Positions 26,124 to 33,965 of a stretch of DNA of 64,000 nt are shown here, one piece after another (positions within the stretch are counted from its first letter, which is position 1; each line of letters begins with the position of its first letter). The DNA is taken from positions 1,472,501-1,536,500 of the forward strand of contig NZ_FXAK01000007.1 of NCBI RefSeq assembly GCF_900177515.1. Reading direction: 5' to 3'. Made by a program: the position numbers and the translations under genes. Source of the stretch: Azospirillum oryzae (lineage in GTDB: Bacteria > Pseudomonadota > Alphaproteobacteria > Azospirillales > Azospirillaceae). The notes beneath the pieces are model-generated. The model was not told the DNA's origin. It saw only the letters and a list, made by a program, of their open reading frames with translations, and did no database searches.

Positions 26124-26678
26124 CTACGCCGCGCTGCGGGCGGCGCTGGAGCTGTAGAGGTCTTCCTTGACCGCTGCCACCGACCGCACCTGATAACCAG
26201 GACGCGCGCTGAACCGGCGATTGGCCCGTTCGGCCGCTTCGCGGTCTGATTCCGCCCACACCAGATAATTGCGCCCGCGCGCCCATTCGACGGCCAGCGG
26301 GTGGGTTGCGTCGATCTCGCCGATCTGCTGGTTCACCACGGTCACCAGCCATTCCTTGTCGCCGGGATTGCGCCGGTCGGTCAGGATCAGGATCTGCGGA
26401 CGGCGCTTCGACTGCGCTTCGGTCAGACGCTGCTGCACCTCGACCTGCTTCTTGCGCAGTTCCACGATCTCCCGCGTCAGCTCCTCGATCTCGGCATGGA
26501 GGTTTTCCTCCTCGCGGTGCAGGCGGTGGATGGTGGACTCCAGCTTGTCCTGCCTGTTGCGCACGCCGCGGACGCGCTGGCGCGCCTGCGAAACCCGCTG
26601 TTCCACGCTCATCAGCACATTGCCGAGCCATGCGCCGATGGCGACGATCGCCAGGACAATGATGAAGTTGATCATCAT
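26124..26678 (-). CDS. Membrane-anchored coiled-coil protein B
   Basis: 184 residues from the ATG at 26678 (MMINFIIVLAIVAIGAWLGN). One N-terminal membrane helix (residues 3-22) is followed by a long coiled coil to about residue 105 (VRGVRNRQDKLESTIHRLHR, EEIEELTREIVELRKKQVEV-like heptads). A small globular end follows (PQILILTDRRNPGDKEWLVT, ARGRNYLVWAESDREAAERA). No known family is recognised. Its ATG overlaps the TGA of protein A in an ATGA, so translation is coupled. The topology suggests a cytoplasmic coiled coil hanging from the inner membrane, or the reverse orientation. Confidence 0.7.
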   Translation of the reverse strand: MMINFIIVLAIVAIGAWLGNVLMSVEQRVSQARQRVRGVRNRQDKLESTIHRLHREEENLHAEIEELTREIVELRKKQVEVQQRLTEAQSKRRPQILILTDRRNPGDKEWLVTVVNQQIGEIDATHPLAVEWARGRNYLVWAESDREAAERANRRFSARPGYQVRSVAAVKEDLYSSSAARSAA

Positions 26679-27277
26679 AAGGCGGCACCCGCCTTGGCGC
26701 GGGCGGTGGCCGGCGGCACCGGCACGCCCCCCTTGCCGCCGGTCCTCGCATCGCCCCGCATGAAGGACTTCTGGAACCCCAGCTTGAAGGGGAAGGCGAC
26801 GTCGCACATCTGCTTCGCCTCGTCGAAGCTGGCGGCCCAGACCTCCGCCACGTTGGCGCAGCGCCAGATCGGGTTCACCGGCCCGCGGTCGCCGGCGGCC
26901 CTAGCGGCAGCGGACGCCTTCTCCTGCGTGACTGTGGCGACGAACTTCATCAGGCCGGCCTGCGGATCGCCGACCTCATGCACGAACAGCGGCGGCTGCT
27001 CGGCCAACTCGCGGATCTGCTTCTCCGCCTTGCGGATGTCGCTTTCCAGCCGGTTGCGGTCGGAGGATTGGCTGTTGCGGCGCTGAACCAGCTGGTTGAC
27101 GCGGTTCTGCAACTCCTGCGCTTCCGCATGGAGCACATAGACGCGGTTCTCGATCTGCTCCAGACCGCTGCTCTTTTCCATGATGTTCGGCAGGAAATCC
27201 TTCAGCATCATGGCGACCGGGACGGCGGCCAGCATGATGATGACGATGGCGATCAGGAACAGCGTCGTGTTCGACAT
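26675..27277 (-). CDS. Membrane-anchored coiled-coil protein A
   Basis: 200 residues from the ATG at 27277 (MSNTTLFLIAIVIIMLAAVP). It has the same plan as protein B: one N-terminal membrane helix (about 5-25), a coiled coil to about residue 95 (GLEQIENRVYVLHAEAQELQ, NRVNQLVQRRNSQSSDRNRL), then a globular region. That region contains LMKFVATVTQEKASAAARAA, WRCANVAEVWAASFDEAKQM and a second Cys in CDVAFPFKLGF. A Lys/Pro/Ala-rich tail follows. No family is recognised. Matched size, topology and ATGA coupling suggest A and B form a hetero-complex. An in-frame start 42 nt upstream is possible but less well conserved in character. Confidence 0.7.
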   Translation of the reverse strand: MSNTTLFLIAIVIIMLAAVPVAMMLKDFLPNIMEKSSGLEQIENRVYVLHAEAQELQNRVNQLVQRRNSQSSDRNRLESDIRKAEKQIRELAEQPPLFVHEVGDPQAGLMKFVATVTQEKASAAARAAGDRGPVNPIWRCANVAEVWAASFDEAKQMCDVAFPFKLGFQKSFMRGDARTGGKGGVPVPPATARAKAGAAL

Positions 27278-27429
27278 CCGCCCGCCCGTTCTCCTACCAA
27301 AGTCCGCATCAGCCGACACGGAAGCTGCACCGGCGCAGTGGTATGAGGATCACCGAACAATCCAGGTCCGTCAACGAATCGTCACGGCTTGGTTCGAATT
27401 TCGTCGGAAATGAAACGATTCGCTGCGGA

Positions 27430-28557
27430 TCAGGACAGCGCCATCTCGGCCACCCGCTTCACCGCGTCGTGCACCGGCCCCGGCCGCCGTTCGTCGCCCA
27501 GCGTGGTGAACCAGTGCTCCGGCGGATTGCGGCCGGCGGCGCGGCTCCAGGTCAGGGCGCGCAGCACCGCTTCAGCCTCCGCCGTCGGTCTGATCGCCGG
27601 GTCGATGCCATTCATTACCGCCCAGATCCCGGCCCAGCAGCGTCCGACCGACCAGGGGTTATAGCCGCCGCCGCCCACCACCAGCACCCGCGGCGCCAGC
27701 GGCAGCAGCGCCGCCACCGCGTCCCACAGCGCGCGGTTGGACAGCTCCAGCCGGCTCAGCGGATCCTCGGCCAGCGCGTCGGCGCCGGTCTGGATCACCA
27801 TCGCCTGCGGACGGAAGGCGCGGGCCAGCGGCAGGACCGCCGCCTCCATCACATGCTCCATCTCGCTGTCGTTGAAGCCCGGCGGCACCGGCAGGTTGCG
27901 GGCCATCCCGCCGGCGCGGTCCTCCGCCTTGCCGGTGTAGGGCCAGCGCCCGTCCTCGTGCACCGATATGGTCAGCACCCGGTCATCGTCGGCGAAGGCC
28001 TCCTCCACCCCGTCGCCATGGTGGGCGTCGAGATCGACGTAGAGCACCCGCTCCAGCCCATGGTCCAGCAGTTCCAGGATGCCCAGCACCGGCGCGTTGA
28101 AATAGCAGAAGCCGCTGGCCCGGTCGCGCCGCGCATGGTGGGTGCCTGCCGCCGGGGCATAGACCAGACCGGCCGGGCGGTCGCCCAGGATCCGGGCTGC
28201 CTGAAGCGCCGATCCGCTGCTGTGGGCCGGCCGCCGGTACATCTCGGCGAAGACCGGATTCTCGAGCTTGCCGAGATTGTGGCGGGCGGCGGTCGCCTCA
28301 TCCACCCGCTGCTCCGCCTCCGCCCGCTTCAGCGCCGCGATGTAGTCGGCGGTGTGGAAGCGCGCCAGTTCCCGTTCGCTCGCCACATGGGTGTCCAGAT
28401 AGATCTCGTCCGGCAGCCAGCCCATGGCGCGGCTGAGGTCGATGGCGGTCGAGACGCGCGGGATCGCCAGCGGATGTTTCGGCCCATAGGTCGAGCCGCG
28501 ATAGATCTCGCCGCCGATGAACAGCGGGGTGCGGAAGGGCGTGGTCAGGGCTGACAC
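27430..28557 (-). CDS. Histone deacetylase family protein (AcuC-like)
   Basis: About 375 residues, read from a GTG at 28557 with ggcggg nine bases upstream; earlier in-frame codons would add an unconserved leader. It has the arginase/deacetylase fold with the zinc and catalytic motifs GTHHARRDRASGFCYFN, YVDLDAHHGDGVEEAF and QTGADALAEDPLSRLELSN. Bacterial members remove acyl groups from lysines or small amides such as acetylpolyamines; AcuC acts on acetyl-CoA synthetase. The partner is unknown here. The stop lies 150 nt from the start of the membrane coiled-coil genes, which run the same way. The thiamine-precursor operon diverges from its 5' end. Confidence 0.9.
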   Translation of the reverse strand: MSALTTPFRTPLFIGGEIYRGSTYGPKHPLAIPRVSTAIDLSRAMGWLPDEIYLDTHVASERELARFHTADYIAALKRAEAEQRVDEATAARHNLGKLENPVFAEMYRRPAHSSGSALQAARILGDRPAGLVYAPAAGTHHARRDRASGFCYFNAPVLGILELLDHGLERVLYVDLDAHHGDGVEEAFADDDRVLTISVHEDGRWPYTGKAEDRAGGMARNLPVPPGFNDSEMEHVMEAAVLPLARAFRPQAMVIQTGADALAEDPLSRLELSNRALWDAVAALLPLAPRVLVVGGGGYNPWSVGRCWAGIWAVMNGIDPAIRPTAEAEAVLRALTWSRAAGRNPPEHWFTTLGDERRPGPVHDAVKRVAEMALS

Positions 28558-28696
28558 TCCATGATGCCCGCCAGAAACTAGGCGCGGCCACGCGCCGGTC
28601 AAGCGCCCGCTTCCAGGCGCCAGCTTCCAAGGGCCGGAACTCCGATCCGGCAATGCTTGCGGTCACGGATCGTCCGCGCCTATAGTCGCCGCCTTC

Positions 28697-28795
28697 ACTG
28701 GGGGGAGCCGATGGGCGGCTGAGAGGTCCTGTTGCGGGACGACCCCTGGAACCTGATCCGGTTCATGCCGGCGTAGGGATCAGTGATGCGGGACC
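28697..28795 (+). promoter_or_regulatory. TPP riboswitch (THI element)
   Basis: The conserved TPP aptamer pieces are present in order: ggggagcc near 28701, ggcggctgagag near 28715, then gacccctggaacctgatccg (28741-28760) and gttcatgccggcgtagggat (28761-28780). These are the nearly invariant P2, P4 and P5 strands that bind the pyrimidine and pyrophosphate ends of thiamine pyrophosphate. The element lies 30-130 nt upstream of the ABC transporter operon, so high TPP should switch transport off. The expression platform is not obvious; a role in translation start is more likely, since no T-tract hairpin follows. Confidence 0.95.
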
Positions 28796-28823
28796 GCCCC
28801 CTCTCCTTCTCCGCCAGACCGAT

Positions 28824-29564
28824 ATGTTAGCCATGACGCCGCTTTCGGTGACGATATCGCGCGCCCGGCTGACCTATGGCGGCACGCTGCTGTTCTCCGA
28901 CCTGACGCTGGAGCTGCCGGCCGGCCGCACCACCTGCCTGCTGGGACCGAGCGGCGTCGGCAAGACCACGCTGCTGCGCATCCTCGCCGGTCTGGCCGAG
29001 CCGGAACCGCCGACGCAGGTCGTCACCGGCGATGGCCAGCCGCTGGCCGGCCGCATCGCCTACATGGCGCAGCAGGACCTGCTGCTGCCCTGGCTGACCG
29101 TCCTCGACAATGTCCTGCTCGGCGACCGGCTGCGCCACCGCCGTCCCGGCCCGGCGCGGGTGGAGCAGGCCCGCGCCTTGCTGGACCGCGTCGGTCTGGC
29201 GGGGCGGGAACGCGACCGGCCGGCCGCCCTGTCCGGCGGGCAGCGGCAGCGGGTGGCGCTGGCCCGCACGCTGATGGAGGACAAGCCGCTGGTCCTGATG
29301 GACGAGCCCTTCTCCGCACTCGACGCCATCACCCGGCTGCGGCTGCAGGAAACGGCGGCGGAGACGCTGGCCGGCCGCACCGTGCTGATGGTCACGCACG
29401 ATCCGCTGGAGGCGCTGCGCATCGGCGACCGCCTGCATGTGATGACCGGCCGTCCAGCCGTGATGGGGCCGGCGCTGGAGCCGTCCGGCCCGGTGCCGCG
29501 TCGCGTCGACGACCCCGGCCTGCTGGCCCATCAGGCGGAGCTGCTGCGGAGGCTGGCGGAATGA
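28824..29564 (+). CDS. thiZ: ABC transporter ATP-binding protein, thiamine-precursor uptake
   Basis: A 246-residue ABC ATPase: Walker A LLGPSGVGKTTLLRILAGL, signature ALSGGQRQRVALARTL, Walker B VLMDEPFSALDA and H-loop VTHDPLEAL. First gene behind the TPP riboswitch, with the permease starting in an ATGA overlap and a THI5-like binding protein after that. This gene set fits the ThiXYZ system for pyrimidine precursors of thiamine (formyl-aminopyrimidine or HMP). The name is by context. A second ATG nine bases downstream (MTPLSVTIS) is equally possible. Confidence 0.88.
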   Translation: MLAMTPLSVTISRARLTYGGTLLFSDLTLELPAGRTTCLLGPSGVGKTTLLRILAGLAEPEPPTQVVTGDGQPLAGRIAYMAQQDLLLPWLTVLDNVLLGDRLRHRRPGPARVEQARALLDRVGLAGRERDRPAALSGGQRQRVALARTLMEDKPLVLMDEPFSALDAITRLRLQETAAETLAGRTVLMVTHDPLEALRIGDRLHVMTGRPAVMGPALEPSGPVPRRVDDPGLLAHQAELLRRLAE

Positions 29565-30328
29565 AGGCGCTGCTGCGCGCCCTGGTCACCCTGCTGGTGC
29601 TGGTCGCCGGCTGGCAGGCGCTGGTCTGGGCCACCGGCCTGCCGCGCTACCTGCTGCCCAGCCCGCTGGCGGTGGCCGACGCCATGCAGCGGCAGGCGCC
29701 CCTGTTGCTGACTCACGGCCTGACCACCCTGGCGGAGATCCTGATCGGGCTGGTCGCCGGCGTGACGCTGGGCGGGGTCAGCGCGTTGCTGCTGGCGCGC
29801 TTCCGCACCGCGCGGCGCTGGCTGATGCCGCTGTTGCTGGTCAGCCAGGCGATCCCGGTCTTCGCCCTGGCGCCGCTGCTGGTCCTCTGGCTGGGCTACG
29901 GCATGGCCTCCAAGATCGCGATGGCGGTGCTGGTCATTTATTTCCCGGTGACGACCGCGCTGTTCGACGGGTTGCGGCGCACCGATCCCGGCTGGCTCGA
30001 CCTTGCCCGCACCATGGGCGCCTCCCCCGCCGCCATTCTCTGGAGCATCCGCCTGCCGGCCGCCCTGCCCGCCTTCTGGTCCGGCGTGCGCGTCGCCGCC
30101 GCGGTGGCGCCCATCGGCGCGGTGATCGGCGAATGGGTGGGATCGTCCTCCGGCCTCGGCTACCTGATGCTGCACGCCAATGCCCGCATGCAGATCGACC
30201 TTCTGTTCGCCGCCGTGCTGGTGCTGGGGCTGTTCGCGGTGACGCTGTACGCCGCCGTCGACGCGCTGGCCCGCCGCGCCCTGCCCTGGCAACCCGATAC
30301 CCAACCTGCCGAAGACGCCAACCCTTGA
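29561..30328 (+). CDS. thiX: ABC transporter permease, thiamine-precursor uptake
   Basis: A 255-residue BPD-type permease with about six membrane helices. It carries the EAA-like coupling loop near LDLARTMGASPAAILWSIRL PAALPAFWSG, and GAVIGEWVGSSSGLGYLM towards the end, as in SsuC/ThiX permeases. The ATG overlaps the ATPase stop (ATGA), showing tight translational coupling. Its role is to form the inner-membrane channel for the substrate delivered by the binding protein encoded next. Specificity is inferred from the riboswitch and the partner protein. Confidence 0.87.
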   Translation: MKALLRALVTLLVLVAGWQALVWATGLPRYLLPSPLAVADAMQRQAPLLLTHGLTTLAEILIGLVAGVTLGGVSALLLARFRTARRWLMPLLLVSQAIPVFALAPLLVLWLGYGMASKIAMAVLVIYFPVTTALFDGLRRTDPGWLDLARTMGASPAAILWSIRLPAALPAFWSGVRVAAAVAPIGAVIGEWVGSSSGLGYLMLHANARMQIDLLFAAVLVLGLFAVTLYAAVDALARRALPWQPDTQPAEDANP

Positions 30329-30360
30329 TACACCTGCCCTTGAAGGGGGAGAGACACCCG

Positions 30361-31317
30361 ATGAAGCACTTGCCAATCAAACAAATAATTGGCGCCGGCC
30401 TGATGGCCGCCAGCCTGATGACCTCGCTTCCAGCCCTGGCCCAGGACAAGCTGTCCGTGATGCTGGACTGGTTCGTCAATCCCGACCACGCCCCGCTGGT
30501 GGTGGCGCAGGAGAAGGGCTTCTTCAAGGATGCCGGGCTGGACGTGACGCTGACCGCCCCGGCCGATCCCAACGATCCGCCGAAGCTGGTCGCCGCCGGC
30601 GGCACCGACATCGCCGTGTCCTACCAGCCGCAGCTGATCCTGCAGGTGGACGAGGGTCTGCCGCTGGTCCGCATCGGCACGCTGGTGTCGACGCCGCTGA
30701 ACTCCGTCGTCGTGCTGCGCGACGGGCCGGTGAAGACGCTGAAGGACCTGAAGGGCCGCAAGGTCGGCTATTCCATCGCCGGCTTCGAGGACGCCCTGCT
30801 GGGCGCCATGCTGGAGAAGGAAGGGCTGACCCTGAAGGACGTTGAGCTGGTGAACGTCAACTTCTCGCTCTCGCCGTCGCTTCTGTCGGGGCAGGTCGAT
30901 GCCGTGATCGGCGCCTTCCGCAACTTCGAACTGAACCAGATGGAGATCGAGAAGCATCCCGGACGCGCCTTCTACCCGGAGGAGGAAGGGGTGCCGCCCT
31001 ATGACGAACTGATCCTGGTCGCCCGCAAGGACAAGGCGAACGACCCGCGCTTCAAACGCTTCCTGGCGGCGGTGGAACGGGCAACGCTCTACATCCTGAA
31101 CCATCCGGAGGAATCGCAGGCCGCCTTCGTCAAGGGCCGGCCGGAGCTGAACGACGAACTGAACCGCCGCGCCTGGGCCGACACGCTGCCGCGCTTCTCC
31201 CACAGCCCGGCGGCGCTGGATGGCGAGCGCTACACCCGCTTCGCCGAGTTCCTGAAGGCGCGCGGCCTGATCAAGACGGTGGCGCCGCTCGACCACTATG
31301 CGGTGGTGGTGAAGTAA
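30361..31317 (+). CDS. thiY: ABC transporter substrate-binding protein (NMT1/THI5-like)
   Basis: 318 residues from the ATG at 30361, preceded by ggggagag. A signal peptide (MKHLPIKQIIGAGLMAASLM, cleaved near SLPALAQDK) directs it to the periplasm. The mature part begins LSVMLDWFVNPDHAPLVVAQ, the hallmark of NMT1/THI5-like proteins that bind thiamine pyrimidine precursors. It includes TDIAVSYQPQLILQVDEGLP and GYSIAGFEDALLGAML. Third gene of the TPP-riboswitch operon. A hairpin 34 nt past the stop probably ends the transcript. Confidence 0.9.
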   Translation: MKHLPIKQIIGAGLMAASLMTSLPALAQDKLSVMLDWFVNPDHAPLVVAQEKGFFKDAGLDVTLTAPADPNDPPKLVAAGGTDIAVSYQPQLILQVDEGLPLVRIGTLVSTPLNSVVVLRDGPVKTLKDLKGRKVGYSIAGFEDALLGAMLEKEGLTLKDVELVNVNFSLSPSLLSGQVDAVIGAFRNFELNQMEIEKHPGRAFYPEEEGVPPYDELILVARKDKANDPRFKRFLAAVERATLYILNHPEESQAAFVKGRPELNDELNRRAWADTLPRFSHSPAALDGERYTRFAEFLKARGLIKTVAPLDHYAVVVK

Positions 31318-31350
31318 CCCCATCCGCTTGCAGTCATTGCCATTCGTCGC

Positions 31351-31384
31351 GGCGGAGCGTTATCTGAAGGGAAAGCGCTCCGCC
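31351..31384 (+). terminator. Hairpin after thiY
   Basis: A perfect 9-bp stem (ggcggagcg 31351-31359, cgctccgcc 31376-31384) around a 16-nt loop, 34 nt after thiY and 56 nt before the universal stress gene. No T-tract follows, so it may act as an mRNA 3' end or be part of the leader of the next gene. Confidence 0.45.
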
Positions 31385-31439
31385 GGCCGACACGCTGGGC
31401 CGATAGCGGGCAAAGCATAAGATTGGGAGACGCGAGGGC

Positions 31440-32267
31440 ATGCCGATCAAGACCATCCTGCTGCACATGGCCAACGACGACGCCCACGCCAGCCGTCTGG
31501 CGGTGGCCGCCGCCCTGGCCAAGCGCTTCTCCGCCCATATCCAAGCGCTCTACATCGCCACCCCGGTGTCGATGCCGGCGGGTGCCACCGGCCGCGCCGC
31601 CTCCTACGGCTACATGGCGGAGGCCACCGCCATCGCCCACGAGAATGCCGAACGCATCGAGCGGGAGGTGCGTCAGGCGCTCGACGGCCTGTCCTTCGAC
31701 TGGACGCTGGAGGAGGGCGACCACGTCGACCTGCTGGCGGAGCGCGCCTCCTACGCCGATCTGGTCGTGGTGGTGCAGTCGGCGGCGGTGCGGGCTGGCG
31801 AACGGGTGTCGCTGCACCATATCCCCGACCGTCTGCCGCTGGAGACTCCCACCCCGGTGCTGGTCCTGCCACCGAAGCAGCCGGCCGCGGCCCCCATCGG
31901 CCGCCATGTGCTGGTCGCCTGGAAGAACAGCCCCGAATCGGCCCGCGCCGTCCGCGCCGCCATGCCCTTCCTGGAAGCGGCGGACTCCGTCACCGTCCTG
32001 TCGGTCGAGCCGCCGGGCCAGCACAGCAACGACGCCGCCGATCTGGTCGACTGGCTGCACCGCCATGGCATCGCCGCCCGCCCGCAGTCGGTCATCGCCT
32101 CGGGCGGCGAGGTCGGCGACATGATCCTGTCCTGCTGCGGCGACCAGGGTGCCGACCTATTGGTGATGGGCGCCTATGGCCATTCCCGTCTGCGCGAACT
32201 GGTGCTGGGCGGCGCCACCCGCACGGTTCTGGAAGGGCTGACCCTGCCGGTGCTGCTGACGCATTGA
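31440..32267 (+). CDS. Universal stress protein (tandem UspA type)
   Basis: A 275-residue protein with two Usp-like halves. The N-terminal half (MPIKTILLHMANDDAHASRL) lacks an obvious nucleotide loop. The C-terminal half ends in LLVMGAYGHSRLRELVLGGA TRTVLEGLTLPVLLTH, matching the ATP-binding G-2x-G-9x-G-S/T pattern. Such proteins help cells survive starvation or oxidative stress; the exact action is unknown. It is a single gene between the thiXYZ operon and a palindromic repeat. Confidence 0.9.
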   Translation: MPIKTILLHMANDDAHASRLAVAAALAKRFSAHIQALYIATPVSMPAGATGRAASYGYMAEATAIAHENAERIEREVRQALDGLSFDWTLEEGDHVDLLAERASYADLVVVVQSAAVRAGERVSLHHIPDRLPLETPTPVLVLPPKQPAAAPIGRHVLVAWKNSPESARAVRAAMPFLEAADSVTVLSVEPPGQHSNDAADLVDWLHRHGIAARPQSVIASGGEVGDMILSCCGDQGADLLVMGAYGHSRLRELVLGGATRTVLEGLTLPVLLTH

Positions 32268-32296
32268 GGGTTTGAGAGAATTTGTTGCGACATTTG

Positions 32297-32403
32297 CCCC
32301 CACCCTAACCCTCCCCCGCTGCGCAGGGGAGGGAACTGCCGCCGCCCTCCCAAAAAAGCACCTACCCCCTCCCCCGCCCAGCGGGGGAGGGTTGGGGTGG
32401 GGG
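32297..32403. repeat. Large imperfect palindrome (REP/terminator-like element)
   Basis: Two 24-nt arms, 32297-32320 and 32380-32403, are reverse complements with one mismatch. Each arm also forms its own hairpin with adjacent bases: ccctcccc/ggggaggg on the left and ccctcccccgc/gcgggggaggg on the right. It fills the gap between the convergent usp and inositol-phosphatase genes. Such C-rich/G-rich modules look like the dispersed extragenic palindromes of high-GC alphaproteobacteria; no second copy is seen in this window. Confidence 0.8.
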
Positions 32404-32419
32404 TAACCATAGCCTCCAC

Positions 32420-33232
32420 TCACCCGAACAACTGCCCCTGCAGCGCCTGCCAGCTCACGCGGTCGGGCGCCAGCAGGATGCTGCCGTTGAGCAGCCCCGG
32501 CCGGTAGGGCGTGCCGTCGATCAGCGCCGAATAGCCGCCGGCCTCCGCATGCATCAGGACGCCGGCCGCGTGGTCCCACGGCATCAGCCGGTGATAAAGC
32601 GAGTAATGCGCCCGCCCCTCAAGCAGCCGCAGATACTCCTGGGCGGCGCTCGACAGGCAGACGCGCTCGCCCAGTCCGGCGCTGCGCTTCTCCAGTTGCC
32701 GCCCCATTTGCTCGGCGCAGAAACGCGTCGACAGCGCGCCGACCATCTGCGGCAGCGGTACGGCCGGCGCGACATGGACGCGGCTGCCGTTCAGCCGGGC
32801 GCCCTGCCCCTTCACCGCTGTTGCCATCCGGCCGTCGACCGGATCATGGATCCAGCCGGCGACCGTCTCGCCCTTGCAGGCGAGCGCCACGATCACCGCG
32901 AACATCGGCCGGCCCTGGGCGAAATTGATGGTGCCGTCCACCGGATCGATGATCCAGACCGGATCGTCACCATGGATGCGGTCGAGCACGCGCTCGTCCT
33001 CCGATGCCGCCTCCTCGCCGATGACGCGGCTGCCCGGCAGCAGGGCGGAAAGCGCCGGGGTCAAGGCCCGCTCCGCCGCCTCGTCCGCCAGGGTGACGAG
33101 GTCGGTCGGGCCGGTCTTCTGCCGGATACCCGATGCGTCGAGCTTCTGGAAATACGGCATGATCTCCGTCCGTGCGACGGAGCGGATCAGGTCGGAAACC
33201 TGGTCGATGTCGGGAAGCGGGAAACCCGTCAT
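32420..33232 (-). CDS. Inositol monophosphatase family protein
   Basis: A 270-residue Li+-sensitive, Mg2+-dependent phosphatase. Metal ligands lie in VIGEEAASEDE and WIIDPVDGTINFAQG, and the second signature in LMPWDHAAGVLMHAEAGGY. The family includes inositol-1-phosphatase and 3'(2'),5'-bisphosphate nucleotidase (CysQ); the sequence does not settle which. It is single, convergent with the stress gene through the palindromic repeat. Confidence 0.9.
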   Translation of the reverse strand: MTGFPLPDIDQVSDLIRSVARTEIMPYFQKLDASGIRQKTGPTDLVTLADEAAERALTPALSALLPGSRVIGEEAASEDERVLDRIHGDDPVWIIDPVDGTINFAQGRPMFAVIVALACKGETVAGWIHDPVDGRMATAVKGQGARLNGSRVHVAPAVPLPQMVGALSTRFCAEQMGRQLEKRSAGLGERVCLSSAAQEYLRLLEGRAHYSLYHRLMPWDHAAGVLMHAEAGGYSALIDGTPYRPGLLNGSILLAPDRVSWQALQGQLFG

Positions 33233-33269
33233 GGTCGGAAGGTCCCTGATGGCTTGAGATGATGGCGGT

Positions 33270-33881
33270 TCAGCGCTTCGCCGCCGGCTGGTTGCCGGGC
33301 ACGCCGTCCAGTTTCAATACGGGATCGCCGCCCTTCGGGTCGGTCAGCAGAACCCTGCCGTCCAGCCCGCTCTCCTTCAACGCCTTCGACAGCGCGTCGA
33401 AGGTGGCGCGGTCGGCGGCGGCAGCAGCGGCCTCCTTGGCGGGATCGGGCGGCGGGGGCGGCACCGGGCCACCCTGTGCCGGCTCACGCGGCGCCTTGGG
33501 ATCCGGCGGCGGAGGCGGCGGCGGGGGACCCGCGGTTTCCTTCTCCGGTTCCGGAGGCGGCGGAGGCGGCGGTTGCCACAGGCGGAAGCAGTCGGTGAAG
33601 GCCTGCTGCTTGCAATCCTTCAACAGCTCCGCAGCGTCCGGCGCGACGACGACTGGTTGGTCGGGCGCCAGCGGCAGGGGTTTCGGCGGGGGGGGAAGCG
33701 GATCCTCGGGCGGCACCGCCGGCTCCTCGACATAGCCGGGCGGCAGCGGCATTCCGTAACGCACCGGTTCGGCCGCCACCGGCTGGGCGATTGCCAGAAG
33801 CAGCGGCAATGCCGGAATCAGCAGTGCCGGGATCAGGCGGCCGGCGCCGGTCGGGACGGTACGGGAAGGGGAACGGAGCAC
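33270..33881 (-). CDS. Secreted proline-rich protein of unknown function
   Basis: 203 residues. A long N-terminal signal (LIPALLIPALPLLLAIAQPV, cleavage near AAEPVRYG) points to export. The mature protein is dominated by polyproline tracts (PPEDPLPPPPKPLPLAP, seven- and eight-proline runs) typical of periplasm-spanning rods. A small Cys-containing motif, LLKDCKQQAFTDCFRLW, lies between tracts. The C-terminus (TFDALSKALKESGLDGRVLL) looks folded. No family is recognised. It lies 37 nt upstream of the inositol-phosphatase gene, same strand. Confidence 0.65.
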   Translation of the reverse strand: MLRSPSRTVPTGAGRLIPALLIPALPLLLAIAQPVAAEPVRYGMPLPPGYVEEPAVPPEDPLPPPPKPLPLAPDQPVVVAPDAAELLKDCKQQAFTDCFRLWQPPPPPPPEPEKETAGPPPPPPPPDPKAPREPAQGGPVPPPPPDPAKEAAAAAADRATFDALSKALKESGLDGRVLLTDPKGGDPVLKLDGVPGNQPAAKR

Positions 33882-33965
33882 GACGGGACCGCGGCGATGG
33901 CGAACGGCCCATTATGGCCCGCCATCGCCTGCGCCGTCATCCCTCAAGCATGTGTCAAATCACCG

